A stretch of DNA of 64,000 bases from Verpa conica. Lineage: Eukaryota > Ascomycota > Pezizomycetes > Pezizales > Morchellaceae. Position 1 is the stretch's first letter. Each line of letters begins with the position of its first letter. Of the stretch, positions 33,866 through 45,388 are shown one piece after another. The stretch spans positions 1,364,001 through 1,428,000 of the forward strand of contig JAUFSD010000007.1 of assembly GCA_033030425.1 (NCBI GenBank), in the 5' to 3' direction. Made by a program: the position numbers and the translations under genes. The notes below the pieces were generated by a model that was not told the DNA's origin, searched no databases, and worked only from the letters and a program-made list of their open reading frames with translations.

Positions 33866-34703
33866 ATGTCCGGGCATCGTTCTCATTTTCGCAATGTCCG
33901 CTTCTTTAATGAAACCAATCCAGATGTCGTCCTAAGAGGTCTAGTACAGAACGGCTCTGTTACAGAGAAGAACTTTCTTCAAATACTTGTCATTGTCCTT
34001 ACCACTACTGCACAGATTCGCGTCTCTGCGAAGGATACCGGGAGGGTTGTCTCGATGGTTGATACTCGTCTCGATGTAGGGGATTATATGGTTAGCTGTG
34101 CAGGTAATCTCAGTACCGTGCCTCTAGATATATTTCTCGGCTAATTAGGCAGACGAAATCCAAGTAAGTGACGAACAGTAGGTCCACCGCATCATTTCGC
34201 ACAATGTTTTCGGCCGGGAAGATGTCTTTCGTATTGAAATCCGCACTCGCGATAATAAATGTGTTATTTCAGGCAGACTACACAGGAATCCGAAAATCTG
34301 GGCTGGTTTCGAGGCAGCCCATATTTTTCCCCTAGAGAAGGAGAATCTATGGATCGAGTGGGGTTACAGTAGGTGGGTTATGGATATGGATGGCACTGTG
34401 GGGGTCTCGAAAATCAATTCATGTCAAAATAGGTTTATGCTACAAGCGATCATCCACCAGCTGTTTAATCAATACCTCATATCGATGAGCCTAGGTGTGA
34501 GTGCACCAAGATTCGTTAGTTACGCTGACTGGTAAAAGGACAACCATGAGATCACTGGATTTGATTTGATACTGCAGGTGTGGATTGGAGGCCTTGATCC
34601 CGTCTGTCGTAATCCTGGGGATCCTCATTGTGTGTCAGATCAACTCCTTCGGAGGAACTTTAGGCAATCGGTGCTTGCAAACATAAAGGGGACGGGGTGT
34701 TGA
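33866..34703 (+). CDS. Fungal HNH-domain protein (HNH_2 type)
   Basis: Member of a fungal family with an HNH nuclease-like fold whose biological role is unknown. Exon 1 starts MSGHRSHFRNVRFFNETNPD and ends near 34105. A micro-exon of about 15 nt (ADEIQ, about 34149-34163) is probably used before the main exon, which starts at about 34177 with VHRIISHNVFGREDVFR. The HNH core reads EIRTRDNKCVISGRL, then WAGFEAAHIFPLE (the AAHI histidine), then INSCQNRFMLQAIIHQLFNQ. After a last intron the protein ends GLDPVCRNPGDPHCVSDQLL followed by NFRQSVLANIKG, a family-typical C terminus. Catalytic activity is not established for this family; it could be a degenerate nuclease. Confidence 0.82.
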
Positions 34704-35869
34704 TTGGTCAGAAAGTGACGTAGAGAAAAGGGGGGGCTAGACTAGCTCATGAGTGGGGGTTTAAAAGAGAGTGGAGGAGGAACACTTCTGTCTCCCAGGG
34801 ACCGGACTTATTGAAAATAGGGAATTGTAATTTTCTAGTCAAGACATCGTTCACACTTTCCCAAAAACTTTTCTCGGGGGAGCCAGTCTTTGAGCATGAC
34901 TTCCTGCCAGGGACGGATATGATGACTGAAATTCGAGAAGGTCCATTACCGCATTTGAGTTAGGGTTGTCTTATAGGCTGAGAGGTTGTTTGAGGAGCTT
35001 AGTCTGGTCGTAAATTTTATTAACTTCATTGTTAGATTTTACTATGTACCCAAAAGTGATGCATGTTCACAAAGCAGTGACAACGTACTCTTTACAGCCA
35101 TACAACTACATGTAATCAAGATAATAAGAAATTGTAAGGTCAATTTAAGCCTGTAAATCAAGAAAAGCTCATTAATGGAAATATTTATTTACATTAATAG
35201 TGCTTATTGACCAGGGACTTCTTCACTCTTGTTGTTTTTCGCTTGGTATAGGTATTTTTTATGTTCACTTTGGGTCTTGTGTTGCGCTAAAATATAGATT
35301 CTGGCTGTGCTTGTGCGCTGCTAAGTCAAAACATGCATCATTCTCGGGTCCCCTCATATATACAAAGGGGGTGCAGACTTAAGTGAGCGGGGCGAGCACC
35401 ACACTGAGTCAGATTCTGTCTTTAGTTGCTGGAACGCAGAACGCTTGTTGTATTCTTGAGAACGTTCTGGTCGGTAATGTAGGCTTGGCGGAACGATGAC
35501 ACAGAGATGTGGCGCAGGGTTAAGCGTAGCGAAGACTTAGTGCTTTGTTTGATCCATCGCATCAAGTTTTTGTACCCTCAGAGATACTGTGGCTTTCTGA
35601 GACCCTAGGCTTAGTTCTGAAACGGGTGATCGCTGGTATATCACTTGCCATGCTACAGGAGTGACGCAGCCTAGCCATGCATGGTGCCCCCCGCAAACAG
35701 GTGAGTGACGAGTAGAGGGTGAGGGGCCCAGCAAAACCACGAGACTTGTAAGCCAGCGTCAACAAACAACCCACGATCACTCCACCTCAGTATATAAAAT
35801 ATCCATTTCATCATCTTCCATCTACTTCAATCCCGAATATTCATCCCCATACCTTCAATATCAGTAACC
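34704..35869. other. Intergenic region, nothing recognised
   Basis: 3' flank of the HNH gene, then the promoter of the RPEL-repeat gene. No protein-like frame is seen; a TATATAAA box-like sequence occurs at 35792-35799. Confidence 0.45.
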
Positions 35870-36702
35870 ATGTCCGAAGATACACCCGCTTCCCCCGATA
35901 CTACCCCCATTTCTCCCATCAAAGAACGCAAGAACTCACTAGAACAGGGTATGTAAAGTTCTTGAATATATTGCATCCTTCAAAAATTAACAGCCTAGCT
36001 AACATCAAGCAGCTCTTAAATCTCGTCCAGACGAGAAAGAGCTCAAGGAACGTCATATCCTACATACTGGGGCCCCTGCTATTCAACAAGTTCAGCATGG
36101 TAACCTCCCAAATTCTAAGCTGCAATTCTCTGGATTTCCTTCACTAATCCACTTCCATAACCTACAGATCTAGAGACGGCTATGGCTAAGGATGCTTTAA
36201 AGAAGCACCTGTCAAGGAGACCAGAGAAAGAAGACCTCGTTCAGCGTACGTATCGACTTCGTACTGTGCTCGATGGCCCTGAGGACACCCACTTACTTCG
36301 CCTCTGGGCGTATTAGGCAATATTCTTCCTGTGAATGCCAATACTGTCGCACCAGGTATAGTAGCGCATCAAAAGGAATTGGAGAGGAACATGTTAGAAG
36401 ATAATCTCAAGGTTCGTACTCATAACATAGGGTTATAAAACGATAATATAGGGTCTACCAGCCACTATGCAATATGTCGATTCGCCTTTGATCCAAAAAC
36501 TCTAGCTCGGCCCTTGACTTATTTTACTAACGTGGTCATAGGAAAAACTTGCCCACCGTCCAGATCCCAAGGAGGTCATCGAGCAGGGTATCTTGTTGCG
36601 TAAATATGCCTCTCTCAGCACATAATCTAGACTTGAGACTGTTTACTAACTATCACTACTAAACCCGTAGCCGAGGAAGATCCAACTAAACCCAAAGAAT
36701 AA
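35870..36702 (+). CDS. RPEL-repeat protein with three RPEL motifs
   Basis: Small protein built almost entirely of RPEL motifs, which in animal MRTF and Phactr proteins bind monomeric actin. Six exons splice in frame (35870-35948, 36013-36099, 36168-36245, 36317-36411, 36542-36599, 36671-36702) to 142 residues. The three repeats are ALKSRPDEKELKERHIL, LKKHLSRRPEKEDLVQRNIL and LKEKLAHRPDPKEVIEQGIL, each with the RP.....L....IL signature. Repeats two and three are each restored only by splicing. The last intron uses a GTAAAT donor at 36600, giving the family-typical acidic end LLPEEDPTKPKE; reading through would stop a few codons later. The fungal function is unproven, with actin-monomer binding the natural inference. 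Confidence 0.88.
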
Positions 36703-37499
36703 ATATACACTCCTTAAATTTTTCATTTTATTTACAGCCCCAACACCTACCAACATACTCAAATGTCATTTATCTTTTGAAATAGGAGCGCGCTAGTAGC
36801 GTCTTATCTAACCCTGCTATTTGAATGCCATATAATGTGATAATGCCTGATCTTATTAATTGGTACTAAAAAAAAGAGAAGGAGACGGGGAAGAGCATAG
36901 GAGCCCTAGCCCTTCGTCTTGGTAGCATCTAATCCTAATTATTCAAGCAATGACTAATACCTGGTGATCTAACGTAGCCGTAGGTACTCTAGTTTTTATT
37001 TGGTAGGACTGGGAGTTGATTGATTTAGCAAAAAAAAAGGCCCACATATCATGGTTGAATTTTAGTATTTCTTCGGCCTAATTGTTTATGCTTTGAGGCT
37101 CTGTTACAATGACCGGTAAGTTCCCCGCTTTTTTACCCCGCTGTTTCCTTAAGTCGGAGGTACAGCCGTGCTAACGACTCCTGGCCCATCGGGCCCTTTC
37201 ATCTGTGTTGATAACCTATAACAAGAAGAAACCCCACATTCGGGCATGAGATAGCCCATAATCTATAGACCTTCTACATTTATCTCAGCTTTCCAGAAGA
37301 CAAAAAAAGCCCTGATTAATTGTTGGCAGACTCGTGTCCAGACCATTAGGTAACACTGCTTGCGGCGTTATTCTTAACTCAAACACTTCCAGTATTTAAG
37401 CTATAAATGAGGTTAATTCCAAGATAATTTCTAATGCATATGAACTCAACTTTTGACAGCTTTCTACCCTATTTTAGAGAAGAAGAAAACTCAACAATA
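36703..37499. other. Intergenic region
   Basis: 3' flank of the RPEL gene and promoter of the aminotransferase. AT-rich with no recognised element. Confidence 0.45.
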
Positions 37500-38882
37500 A
37501 TGGTAAAGATTAAGCCTTTTGCTGTTGAGCAAGTAAGATCCCTCGGCCATATATTAACTAGATATTAAGTTTTTATAATACTAATATATAACTATAGTGG
37601 ATGGACAAGTATGAAGTCATCGCAACTTACAACATCGCTGAAACTTGCTGTGATTCCATCTCTTTAGCAGACCTTTCAACATTTTCCACAACAGGTTCAA
37701 GTGGAGGTGAAACTCAGAAAACTTTCAACGACCTCTTTAAGAAGACGTTAGGCTACGGGCATATCCGTGGCTCTCCAGAGCTCCGGGGAAATGTTGCGGG
37801 GCTCTATACCCTGCTATCTCCTCTAGGGAAGTTCCCAACAGAAAACATTCTAATCACACCTGGGGCTATAGCAGCCAATTTTCTACTACTGTATACTCTC
37901 GTGGGCCCTGGCGACCATGTGATTTGCATGTACCCAACTTACCAACAACTATACGGAGTACCAGAGTCCTTCGGCGCGGAGGTTGAGTTATGGCGGCTGA
38001 AGGAGAAAAATAACTTTTCTCTTGATATTGAGGAATTGGGAAAGATGATTCGTCCTGCAAAAGAAGATGGAACTGGAGGGACAAAGCTCATCATTATCAA
38101 GTATGTTCACCAGCCCCACCCCCCTCTCATACTAAAGTAACCCACGATACTAACATTTACAATACAGTAACCCCAATAACCCCACCGGCATCACTCTCTC
38201 TACGGAAATACTCAAAAAAATAGTTGATCTCGCTACAAGCGCCGGAAACATCCCAATTCTCTCCGATGAAGTTTACCGTCCTCTTTTCCACTCCCTAGAC
38301 TCGCTAACCCACCCGCCGTCCATTGTCGAAATCTATGACCATGGAATCGCCACAGGTTCCATGTCGAAAGCATTCTCACTTGCCGGTTTGCGTATAGGGT
38401 GGATCGCAGCTCGTCAGCACCAGATAATTGAGTCCTGCGCCGTTGCACGAGACTACAATACCATTTCTGTATCGCAGCTCGACGATGGAATGGCGGCATA
38501 TGCGCTCTCGCCCAATATCGTCTCTAAAATTCTAGAACGTAATGTAACACTATGCAGGACGAACTTAAATATCCTTGATGAGTTCATTGCACAAGTACCC
38601 AAAATTAGTGGCAGAAGATTTAAAGCGTTTTATGTCAAGCCTACTGCGGGGACGACAGCGTTTGTGAAGTTTGAAGGAGAGGATGGGAAACCGGTAGACG
38701 ACAAGAGATTTTGTGAAAAACTAATAGAGAAAAAAGGAGTTATGTTTCTACCAGGTGGAGTGTGTTTTGGACATAGCAAGGATTTTGCAGGGTACTCTAG
38801 GATCGGGTATGCTTGCGAGACACAGGTGCTGAAGAGTGGATTGAAAGGACTAGGGGAGTTTTTGAAGGAAGACGAATTTTAA
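37500..38882 (+). CDS. PLP-dependent aminotransferase, class I/II
   Basis: Fold-type I, pyridoxal-phosphate-dependent aminotransferase. Exons 37500-37532, 37598-38100 and 38168-38882 join in frame to 416 residues; the tiny first exon encodes MVKIKPFAVEQ and leads into WMDKYEVIATYNIAETCCDSI. Landmarks are GYGHIRGSPELRGNVAGLY (substrate and cofactor region), the aromatic stacking region YPTYQQL, NPNNPTG rebuilt exactly across intron 2 (Asn contacting the cofactor), ILSDEVYR (Asp/Tyr contacts) and GSMSKAFSLAGLRIGW with the Schiff-base lysine. The WMDKYE...NIAETCC start is shared with fungal proteins annotated as capreomycidine-synthase-like, but the substrate cannot be read from sequence. No biosynthetic partner genes lie next to it. 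Confidence 0.9.
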
Positions 38883-39596
38883 AAGGGTCATAAGAAAATA
38901 CATTTATTATTTATTTGAGTCTTGCCTTTATTAACACCACAAATACCCGTCCACCCTTTTTTAAAAGCTCTCTTGCCATACCAAGGAGAGGTACTAGCAT
39001 CCCACAATTTGATCTAGCATATGAACCAGCGGGAACTCTGGATTATACACGCAACGAGAAACCGAGATACACAATCTAATGGACCCTGAAAATCAGCCTA
39101 TATATTTATCTAACAAAAATATGCAAGTATGGTTAATCTTGCTATACGGCAAGCCGGGTATAAAGCAAGGGTGTTTCCGAGTGACAAAGAATTAGTCCCT
39201 TAGATCTTTAAGCTATTGCAGTCGAGACCATCATTTTTACTATCTAATCCACAAAATTAACTACAGTTAGCCAGTATCTAGTACCATAGCGGATCTGACA
39301 GCGGGAGAGTCTACTTCAACAAAATCAGAATAGAGACCTAATACAATCTCATCCGAAGATAGCAGGAGTTACGGTTCTATAGAGCAGAAGAATGACCATT
39401 AACCCAATTATGAACTCATAACAATCCTAACCCTTATATGTTATCAGCTCCATTAGTTCCCAAGGAATTACTAGGTAATGGGGTCTACTATACTCGTAGT
39501 GGTCACACGTCGTAGGCTGCTTAGTGTTCGATACGATCAATCCTAAAACAGGGGATGATTTTGTATTGGCTATTCTAGAGAGGGATGGTCTATGTA
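38883..39596. other. Intergenic, no gene seen
   Basis: AT-rich 3' flank of the aminotransferase leading into the MITE nest. Confidence 0.45.
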
Positions 39597-39858
39597 CTCG
39601 TGTCAGGGCTAAAGTATTGGGACATACCAGGGTGTCACGGATCTGAGCGGCCAGTATTGCACTGTGTCCCCCGGTGTTTTATTAGAGAGTTTGAGCCAAG
39701 AACAAAATCCAGAGTACAGTTTGTTAAGTCCAGATTAGAATATATACTGTCTTGCAAGTCGCAATTCTGAGAATTACTACTCTGTATTGCGTCAGGAGCC
39801 TATCTCGTCGTGGTATTTCCCTTCTCAGGGCGCCCCAATACTTTAGCCCTGACCCGAG
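39597..39858. mobile_element. TA-flanked MITE, nest element 1
   Basis: A 262-bp element with 25-bp inverted ends differing at one position: CTCG(T/G)GTCAGGGCTAAAG, continuing TATTGGG. TA lies on both sides (39595-39596 and 39859-39860). No coding capacity. Confidence 0.85.
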
Positions 39859-39860
39859 TA

Positions 39861-40528
39861 CTCGCCAAAAAATAGTCTGACGATCGATTATGTACCAGTA
39901 CATAATTACACAAACAGAAATTGGGAAACTATGGTGCGCACGGCCATAAAGGTGTACCGGCAAATTTGGCATGTGGAACACCCCTATTAGGCCTAAGCGT
40001 GCCCCAAGCATGCCCAAGTATGCCCAAGTATGCCAACTTTTTTGGCTGCTTTATCCTCTAAAAAAAGATATTTAGATATCTATGCTAAAAGTACTTTTAG
40101 TAGTATACAAAAGCACCCAGATACTTTCAATACACAAGATACCTCTCTTATGTATAATTTTTAGAAATTTTTGCCTAAGTATATATGATCATGTACAGTG
40201 TATAATGGAGAACGTTCCACATGGCCCCTTTTCACACCCAAAAGTGAGGTTTTATTTCACAACAACCATAGCTCTTGTTAGGCTATAAAAAGTTGGAGAC
40301 CTTTAAAATTACAATACAAACCTTTCCAACTTTTCTTGGAGGGTTCTGGTAATTATTGGTGTTGGAATATCGGCTTCAAAATCGCGGTACACCTTTATAA
40401 GCGTGTGCACCATACCAAAAATCATGTCTAAATACCTCAATGCCAATAGGGATAACAATTATAATGCTTATTTATTTTCTTGTATGTACTGGTACATAAT
40501 CAATCGTCAGACTTTATTTTTAGGCGAG
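39861..40528. mobile_element. TA-flanked MITE, nest element 2
   Basis: A 668-bp element whose inverted ends of about 45 bp begin CTCGCC(A/T)AAAAAT and continue through AGTCTGACGAT to TATGTACCAGTACAT. It is flanked by TA at 39859-39860, the same TA that bounds element 1, and at 40529-40530. The interior is AT-rich and non-coding. Confidence 0.82.
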
Positions 40529-40621
40529 TATATTGAATCGTTCCTCTCAGAGGATAGGTGCTAGTGTGGCTGACACTGCTTAGCCTTATATGCTAGTGTG
40601 TGCCACAACGTTTCCGGAGTA

Positions 40622-40731
40622 CTCGGGTGTGGGGGAAAGTCTGACGACAGGTGGCTGTGGTGGCACCGATTTTGTATGGGAAATACAGGCCCAAGCCACC
40701 GCCTGTCGTCAGACTTTCCCGCACACTCGAG
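40622..40731. mobile_element. TA-flanked hairpin MITE, nest element 3
   Basis: A 110-bp near-palindrome. Arms begin CTCG(G/A)GTGTG(G/C)GGGAAAG and continue TCTGACGACAGG. TA flanks it at 40620-40621 and 40732-40733. It shares the AGTCTGACGA block with element 2, so the two are probably related. Confidence 0.82.
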
Positions 40732-40733
40732 TA

Positions 40734-40866
40734 CTACGCCTGCGGGGGTAAGTCTCTGGACACCTGGCTGTGGTGGCACAGGCTTTGCCTAGGAAATAAC
40801 CAATAATTTCGCGTGAGAGTGGTGCCACCACTGCCACTGTCCAGAGACTTACCCCCGCAGGTGTAG
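40734..40866. mobile_element. TA-flanked hairpin MITE, nest element 4
   Basis: A 133-bp near-palindrome starting CTAC(G/A)CCTGCGGGGGTAAG on both strands, continuing TCTCTGGACA and later CTGTGGTGGCAC-like sequence shared with element 3. TA flanks it at 40732-40733 (shared with element 3) and 40867-40868. Confidence 0.82.
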
Positions 40867-41044
40867 TACAGTAACGGGGAGCACATGCCCACACAATGTA
40901 ATCAGCCCCCAAGTTGTTGTGGCTTGATAACACTCTAGCGATTCGTTAAGCCCATACAACTGAGGGCTCTGGGAAGGGACTGATTCTTCATCAAAGTAAT
41001 GTCACGCGACTGATTGACCTATCGGCATCACAGTACTCGTCCTC

Positions 41045-41153
41045 CAGAAAAAGAACTAGAAAACAGGGTTATATATTTAATGCCAAAAATGTCCTCACCT
41101 CTGGCCGTGCCTACGCGTAACTCCACTCTCTGTTTCCTGGTTCTTTCTCTAGG
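41045..41153. mobile_element. Short MITE, family C copy 1
   Basis: Arms of about 25 bp in inverse orientation, AGAAAAAGAACTAGAAAACA at 41045-41064 and the complement of AGAGAAAGAACCAGGAAACA ending near 41151. The same AGAAC(T/C)AG core recurs at 50302-50552. Confidence 0.6.
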
Positions 41154-41859
41154 GAATAAGTGTAGTTAGCTAAGCCCGATAGCAGTGAAATCCGAATCCA
41201 AATAAACGGGCCCAATGACCGACACTAAAATAATAAAACTCCTAGAAATATAGGCAAGCTAAGCTCTCTCTCTCCTAGGTTTGTTTCTCTAAAAAAATGA
41301 CTTTCAAGTTATTTAAGTGGAGGAACGCTCTTTTAATGAGCGAAATTAGTGTAGATGGAGATAGGCCCATGTCCTAACTTGTTGAAATCTTTGGGCCAAT
41401 GAGCCGCTTGTGATACACGTATGTATATGTGGCCCACTAGTCAAAGCATAATACCCCTAGGCCATGCATGGCTTCCAAATTTAAGGCTAGGAACCCATGA
41501 CTACCAGTATGTACATAGTTGAAACTCAAGGTCTTGGGATTCGGTACTAAACAGGGGGCTGATTCGATTATTAGATGGCAAAAAAATACAATGCTGTAAT
41601 TTATTTGAAAAAAGAGTCCCTCCAGTTTATAAAACTCCCAGTGAAGTAGAAAACGAATATGAAAAATGAAAAAGAGAAGAAATAAAACTAAAAATGATGC
41701 GCCCACCACCGCCAGTGAATTACAAACAAACACGCCAATACTCTACCGCCAAACTACGGCACTCAGCATTGACAATACAAAGAAGCAACTACCCCAACTA
41801 ATAGTCTGTCTGCAGACCTCCTAAAGCCTACAATTTATTCCCCCGACTCATCCCTAGAA
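41154..41859. other. Intergenic, 3' flank of the DnaJ gene
   Basis: AT-rich, with no supported gene. The minus-strand frame at 41437-41733 has no recognisable features. Confidence 0.4.
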
Positions 41860-43785
41860 TCATGGATGTGGCATCTTGACTTCCTCACAAGTTTCATCAG
41901 ATCCAGTACCCTTAGGTTTGCTGGGACTACCCTTCGCAGCGTTCTTCTTGACCTCGGCTTCCTTTGCCTTGCCTTTCTTGTCCTTCTTGTCGCTTTCCTT
42001 CTTGGCAGCATCAGCGACAAGCTGCTCGAAAACACCTTCGGGGAATTCTTCGTCAGGATCACGCTCAGCCTATGAAAAAGGTCAATAATAATAATTAATG
42101 TTTAAAACTATAAAGGGAGAAACGTGATTAATAGATACGTACGTTTTTAAAAATAGTTCCAATCATGATCAACGCATGCGCTCTCTCAATTCTTTTCTCC
42201 AAGCGCACAGCCTTATCGTTCAGAACTCTATCACAGACATCTCTCAAAACGCTCTGGATCTCAGACTTGCTTCCTCTCCATGCAGCTGCTAAGATTTTCC
42301 CCGTAACCTTCCTCTCATATTCAGCCTTCTTCTCGTCTGTCCAGTCCTCTCCCCCCTTTTCTTCGAGTTTCGCCATCTCCTCCATTGTCATCTGGGCATC
42401 GATCGCAGTAGAGATAGTTCCCCAAGTGTCCTTGACAATGTTGCCCTTATCCTTTAACCTACTAAAAAACCCACTGATCCCTAAGAACTTTTGAGATTTG
42501 ATGAAAGATGCACCCTTTGATATGTAAGTGTACCCAATAGCTATGAAGGATAAAGGTACCAAATTAGACCTTGCTTCCAAGAAAATCATCAAAGATTAGT
42601 TGCGGTAACTCACCATGCAAAATCTCGATCCCAAAACTCTCCATCTTCAAGTTCTCGACTTCGAATTTAGTTTTCTCGTTGAATGAGTGTGTCACCTCTG
42701 GACCCTTATCCGTCTCGGTCCAGACACAGATTCGATCGATTAATTTCTTCGTCAGCATGTCAACTCTCTTATTCCTTGTCTCTCTCTGCTCTGCCTGAAG
42801 TGCAGCAAATGCTTCTCGCTGCTTCTTGGTCATTCCAGCCTTCTTCTTATCCTTACGCTTCAGTTCCCTCTCTTCCTCAGTTAGGCCATCGGCAGCCATC
42901 CGGTCCTCCTCAGATTTTTCCATCAACATCGCCCTCGCTGGAATCCCTCTTGGACGCGGTGTGCTAGACCTAGAGGCAGTAGGGCTAGTCCTAGTAGAGG
43001 GAGTTGGTAGCTCGGGTCCAGAGGTAGCTGCATGGGGTGTTGATGAGGTTCCATTCTCTGTGTGTGGAAAGCTTCCGTCCAAGGAAGAAACGCCCGTAGG
43101 CTTATGCTCGCTAGTAATTCCGGGGGAGGAAGGACCTGATTTAACTTCAAAATCTTTAGCCTTACCTTCTTCATCGCTCGCGCCTTCTTCCTCTTCCATT
43201 TCCTTCATAGTAATTTCCATAGTCCTAGTGAGATCCTTCATCAAGGAGAGTTCGCCAATCCTTACACATGCCAAAGTCAGCTAAAGCTCATAAATTGAGG
43301 GGTTGTGCCAATATGCGAAGCAAAGAATGGCAAAATACCAATCATCAAATGCATCACCACCAAAAATCATACTGAAGAATTCAGACGGATCCTCTGTAGA
43401 TGCCTCCCGGTAAGTACAACACCCCAATGAAATAAAAAATATATCACAAGAACCTATACCAAATCCACTATCAGGGACAGCTTTCTCCTTCCCGTATTTA
43501 TCATACTGTTTTCTGAGCTCTTCATTACTGAGCACCTGGTACGCTTCGCTGATCTTCAAGGACAGTCAGCCTAGTATTTCTTCCTAGAAAACAAAGTAAT
43601 ATCAGAGCGCTTTCAAGGGTAACAGGAATACTTACGGCCTGAAACTTAGCAGGTGCTGTCGGGTCATCGAGGTTCTTGTCTGGGTGTAGCTTTATCGCGA
43701 GTTTGCGGTACGCCTTCTTAATCTCGAGCTCGGATGCCGTCGGCGTCACCTCGAGTGTATCATAGTACTCTGTTTCTTTCACCAT
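41860..43785 (-). CDS. Type III J-domain co-chaperone with DnaJ-X domain (Caj1/Djp1-like)
   Basis: Hsp70 co-chaperone resembling yeast Caj1/Djp1. The N-terminal J domain starts [20 protein letters not shown] and contains IKLHPDKN with the essential HPD, then after an intron [22 protein letters not shown] glycine-poor [19 protein letters not shown] segment is followed by a Pro/Ser/Thr-rich linker. The DnaJ-X domain comprises [20 protein letters not shown]..., [37 protein letters not shown] and [20 protein letters not shown]. The Lys/Ala-rich tail [20 protein letters not shown], ending EEVKMPHP, lies in the last exon. Six or so exons are needed. Yeast relatives act in peroxisomal import and membrane-protein handling; the client here is unknown. 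Confidence 0.88.
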
Positions 43786-44212
43786 CGTAGGTTATTGTGC
43801 TTATGGGTAGTTGTCGGTTATATTAGTAAAGTATTACTATAAGTTTCGTTTCGTGGTCGGGATCTTGAGGATGGATGGTGGAAGAGAGAGAGAGCAAATA
43901 GAGAATCTTGGGGGGCAAACGAAGCGGCGGAGTGGGGCTGTGGCTGGGTAGTGATGTTGCACTAGCCCCAAATTGCTACCCGGTGACTCAGCATGTACCT
44001 TTTCTCTCGGAAAGCCCCGTTATTTGCACTTTATTATCTAAAAGCTACTATAAAGTACTTCGTTAAAATAAAAAGCTTCCTATGGTGTGCCCCAGATATA
44101 AACCCCTATATGTGCAAATATAGACAACCTCCTCATGACCAAAAAAATAATCACCCTCCTTATGCGTCCCTAGTAGCTTTAACAGAACTTTGTTAAGACC
44201 CTCAGGTCCTTC
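43786..44212. other. Short intergenic region
   Basis: Promoter side of the DnaJ gene and the 3' flank of the upstream minus-strand gene. Nothing specific is seen. Confidence 0.45.
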
Positions 44213-45388
44213 TCAAGTAGTCCCGCTTTGTGCCATACGAATAAAGCATTGTTTATATGCCTCATGAATCTCTGGAACTATAAACCCATATTCCTTGAGT
44301 TTGTTCACTAATTTTGAGGTGTCAAGCATACAGTTGGATCTACCCGCTTTGATGACCTTACTTTGCTCATCGACTGTAAAGTTTTTCCATTCGAAGTCTG
44401 GGCGGACATACTTTTTAAAGAGGCTTAGGACTTCGTTGTGCGAGATTGCGCCAGGATTTGTCTATTAAAACGAAATCTTTTAGTAATGTCTGAATCTTAT
44501 AGGTGATAAGACAACTAACGAAGTTATAAATCCCCATTTCTAAATTCTCTGCCAAAATAATCGATGCCGGAAGAAGATCGGTAAGGATCGTATTTGACTG
44601 AGGATGCTAGTCAGACGTTTTTTTTTTCTGAAGAAACCCAAACTTAATAGCCGAGACTTACATTAGGAATATCGACAACTCTATCGTACTGAGAAATCTT
44701 GGTCACAAAATTTCGAGGGTGGAGATCATCCGATACCGGCATACGAAGCCTCAAGATTAGAACATTTGGATAGGTTTTCATGATCTATATCTCAATATGT
44801 ATTAGCATAAAAACAGCCCCCACTAGGTAGAATGGCCCCACTTCCTCAACCCTTGATTTAGTTGCTGAATAAAAAGACCCGTCAAAATTTGCTTCCTCAT
44901 CCTCCTTAAACCCCTCCCCACCGACCTTATGTTTTTCATCGTATTCATATATGCATCCTGTGGCGAAAACAGTGCAATGTATTCCCCTCAAGTAGCAGCA
45001 GTCCGTAAGGTTCAGGGACCCGATAACATTAGACCGAATAGTAGCTTCCTTATTATCCTCACACCAGTCGACATTAGGTCTTCCAGTACAGCCAGCAGCA
45101 TTAAGCACATGGGTCGGTTTGAGTTCATCGAGGGTCCTAAGATTTGGTTAGTCCCGGAAACTTAAATTCGACTAGGGGAAGATTACTTCAAAACAGCCTC
45201 ACGGTCCTCCATACGGACTGTGGTCGTAACAACATCCTTACATTGTTTCTCGAGGATCGTCTTGAGATGGCCGGCAACCCATCCATTGCCTAAGACCGAT
45301 CACCTCAGTATCGATCCCTAAAACCAGGGTAAAGAAGATACATACCGCCCCAGATCAAAAACTTATTCTTAGGCAAGAGAAGAACCAT
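44213..45388 (-). CDS. Bifunctional UDP-4-keto-6-deoxy-sugar 3,5-epimerase/4-reductase (UER1/rhamnose-synthesis type)
   Basis: Short-chain-dehydrogenase-type enzyme resembling plant UER1 and the Botrytis epimerase/reductase of UDP-rhamnose synthesis, converting UDP-4-keto-6-deoxyglucose to UDP-rhamnose with NADPH. At least four introns. The start MVLLLPKNKFLIWGG splices to NGWVAGHLKTILEKQ, rebuilding the Rossmann nucleotide loop GGNGWVAGHL. Then come THVLNAAGCTGRPNVDWCED, NVIGSLNLTDCC and TVFATGCIYEYDEKHKVGG. The catalytic pair is YSATK (YxxxK) in FDGSFYSATKSRVEE. Later exons give LRLRMPVSDDLHPRNFVTKI, NFTNPGAISHNEVL and the terminal CMLDTSKLVNKLKEYG region. The dehydratase for the preceding step is not in the window. 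Substrate assignment rests on family resemblance. Confidence 0.87.
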
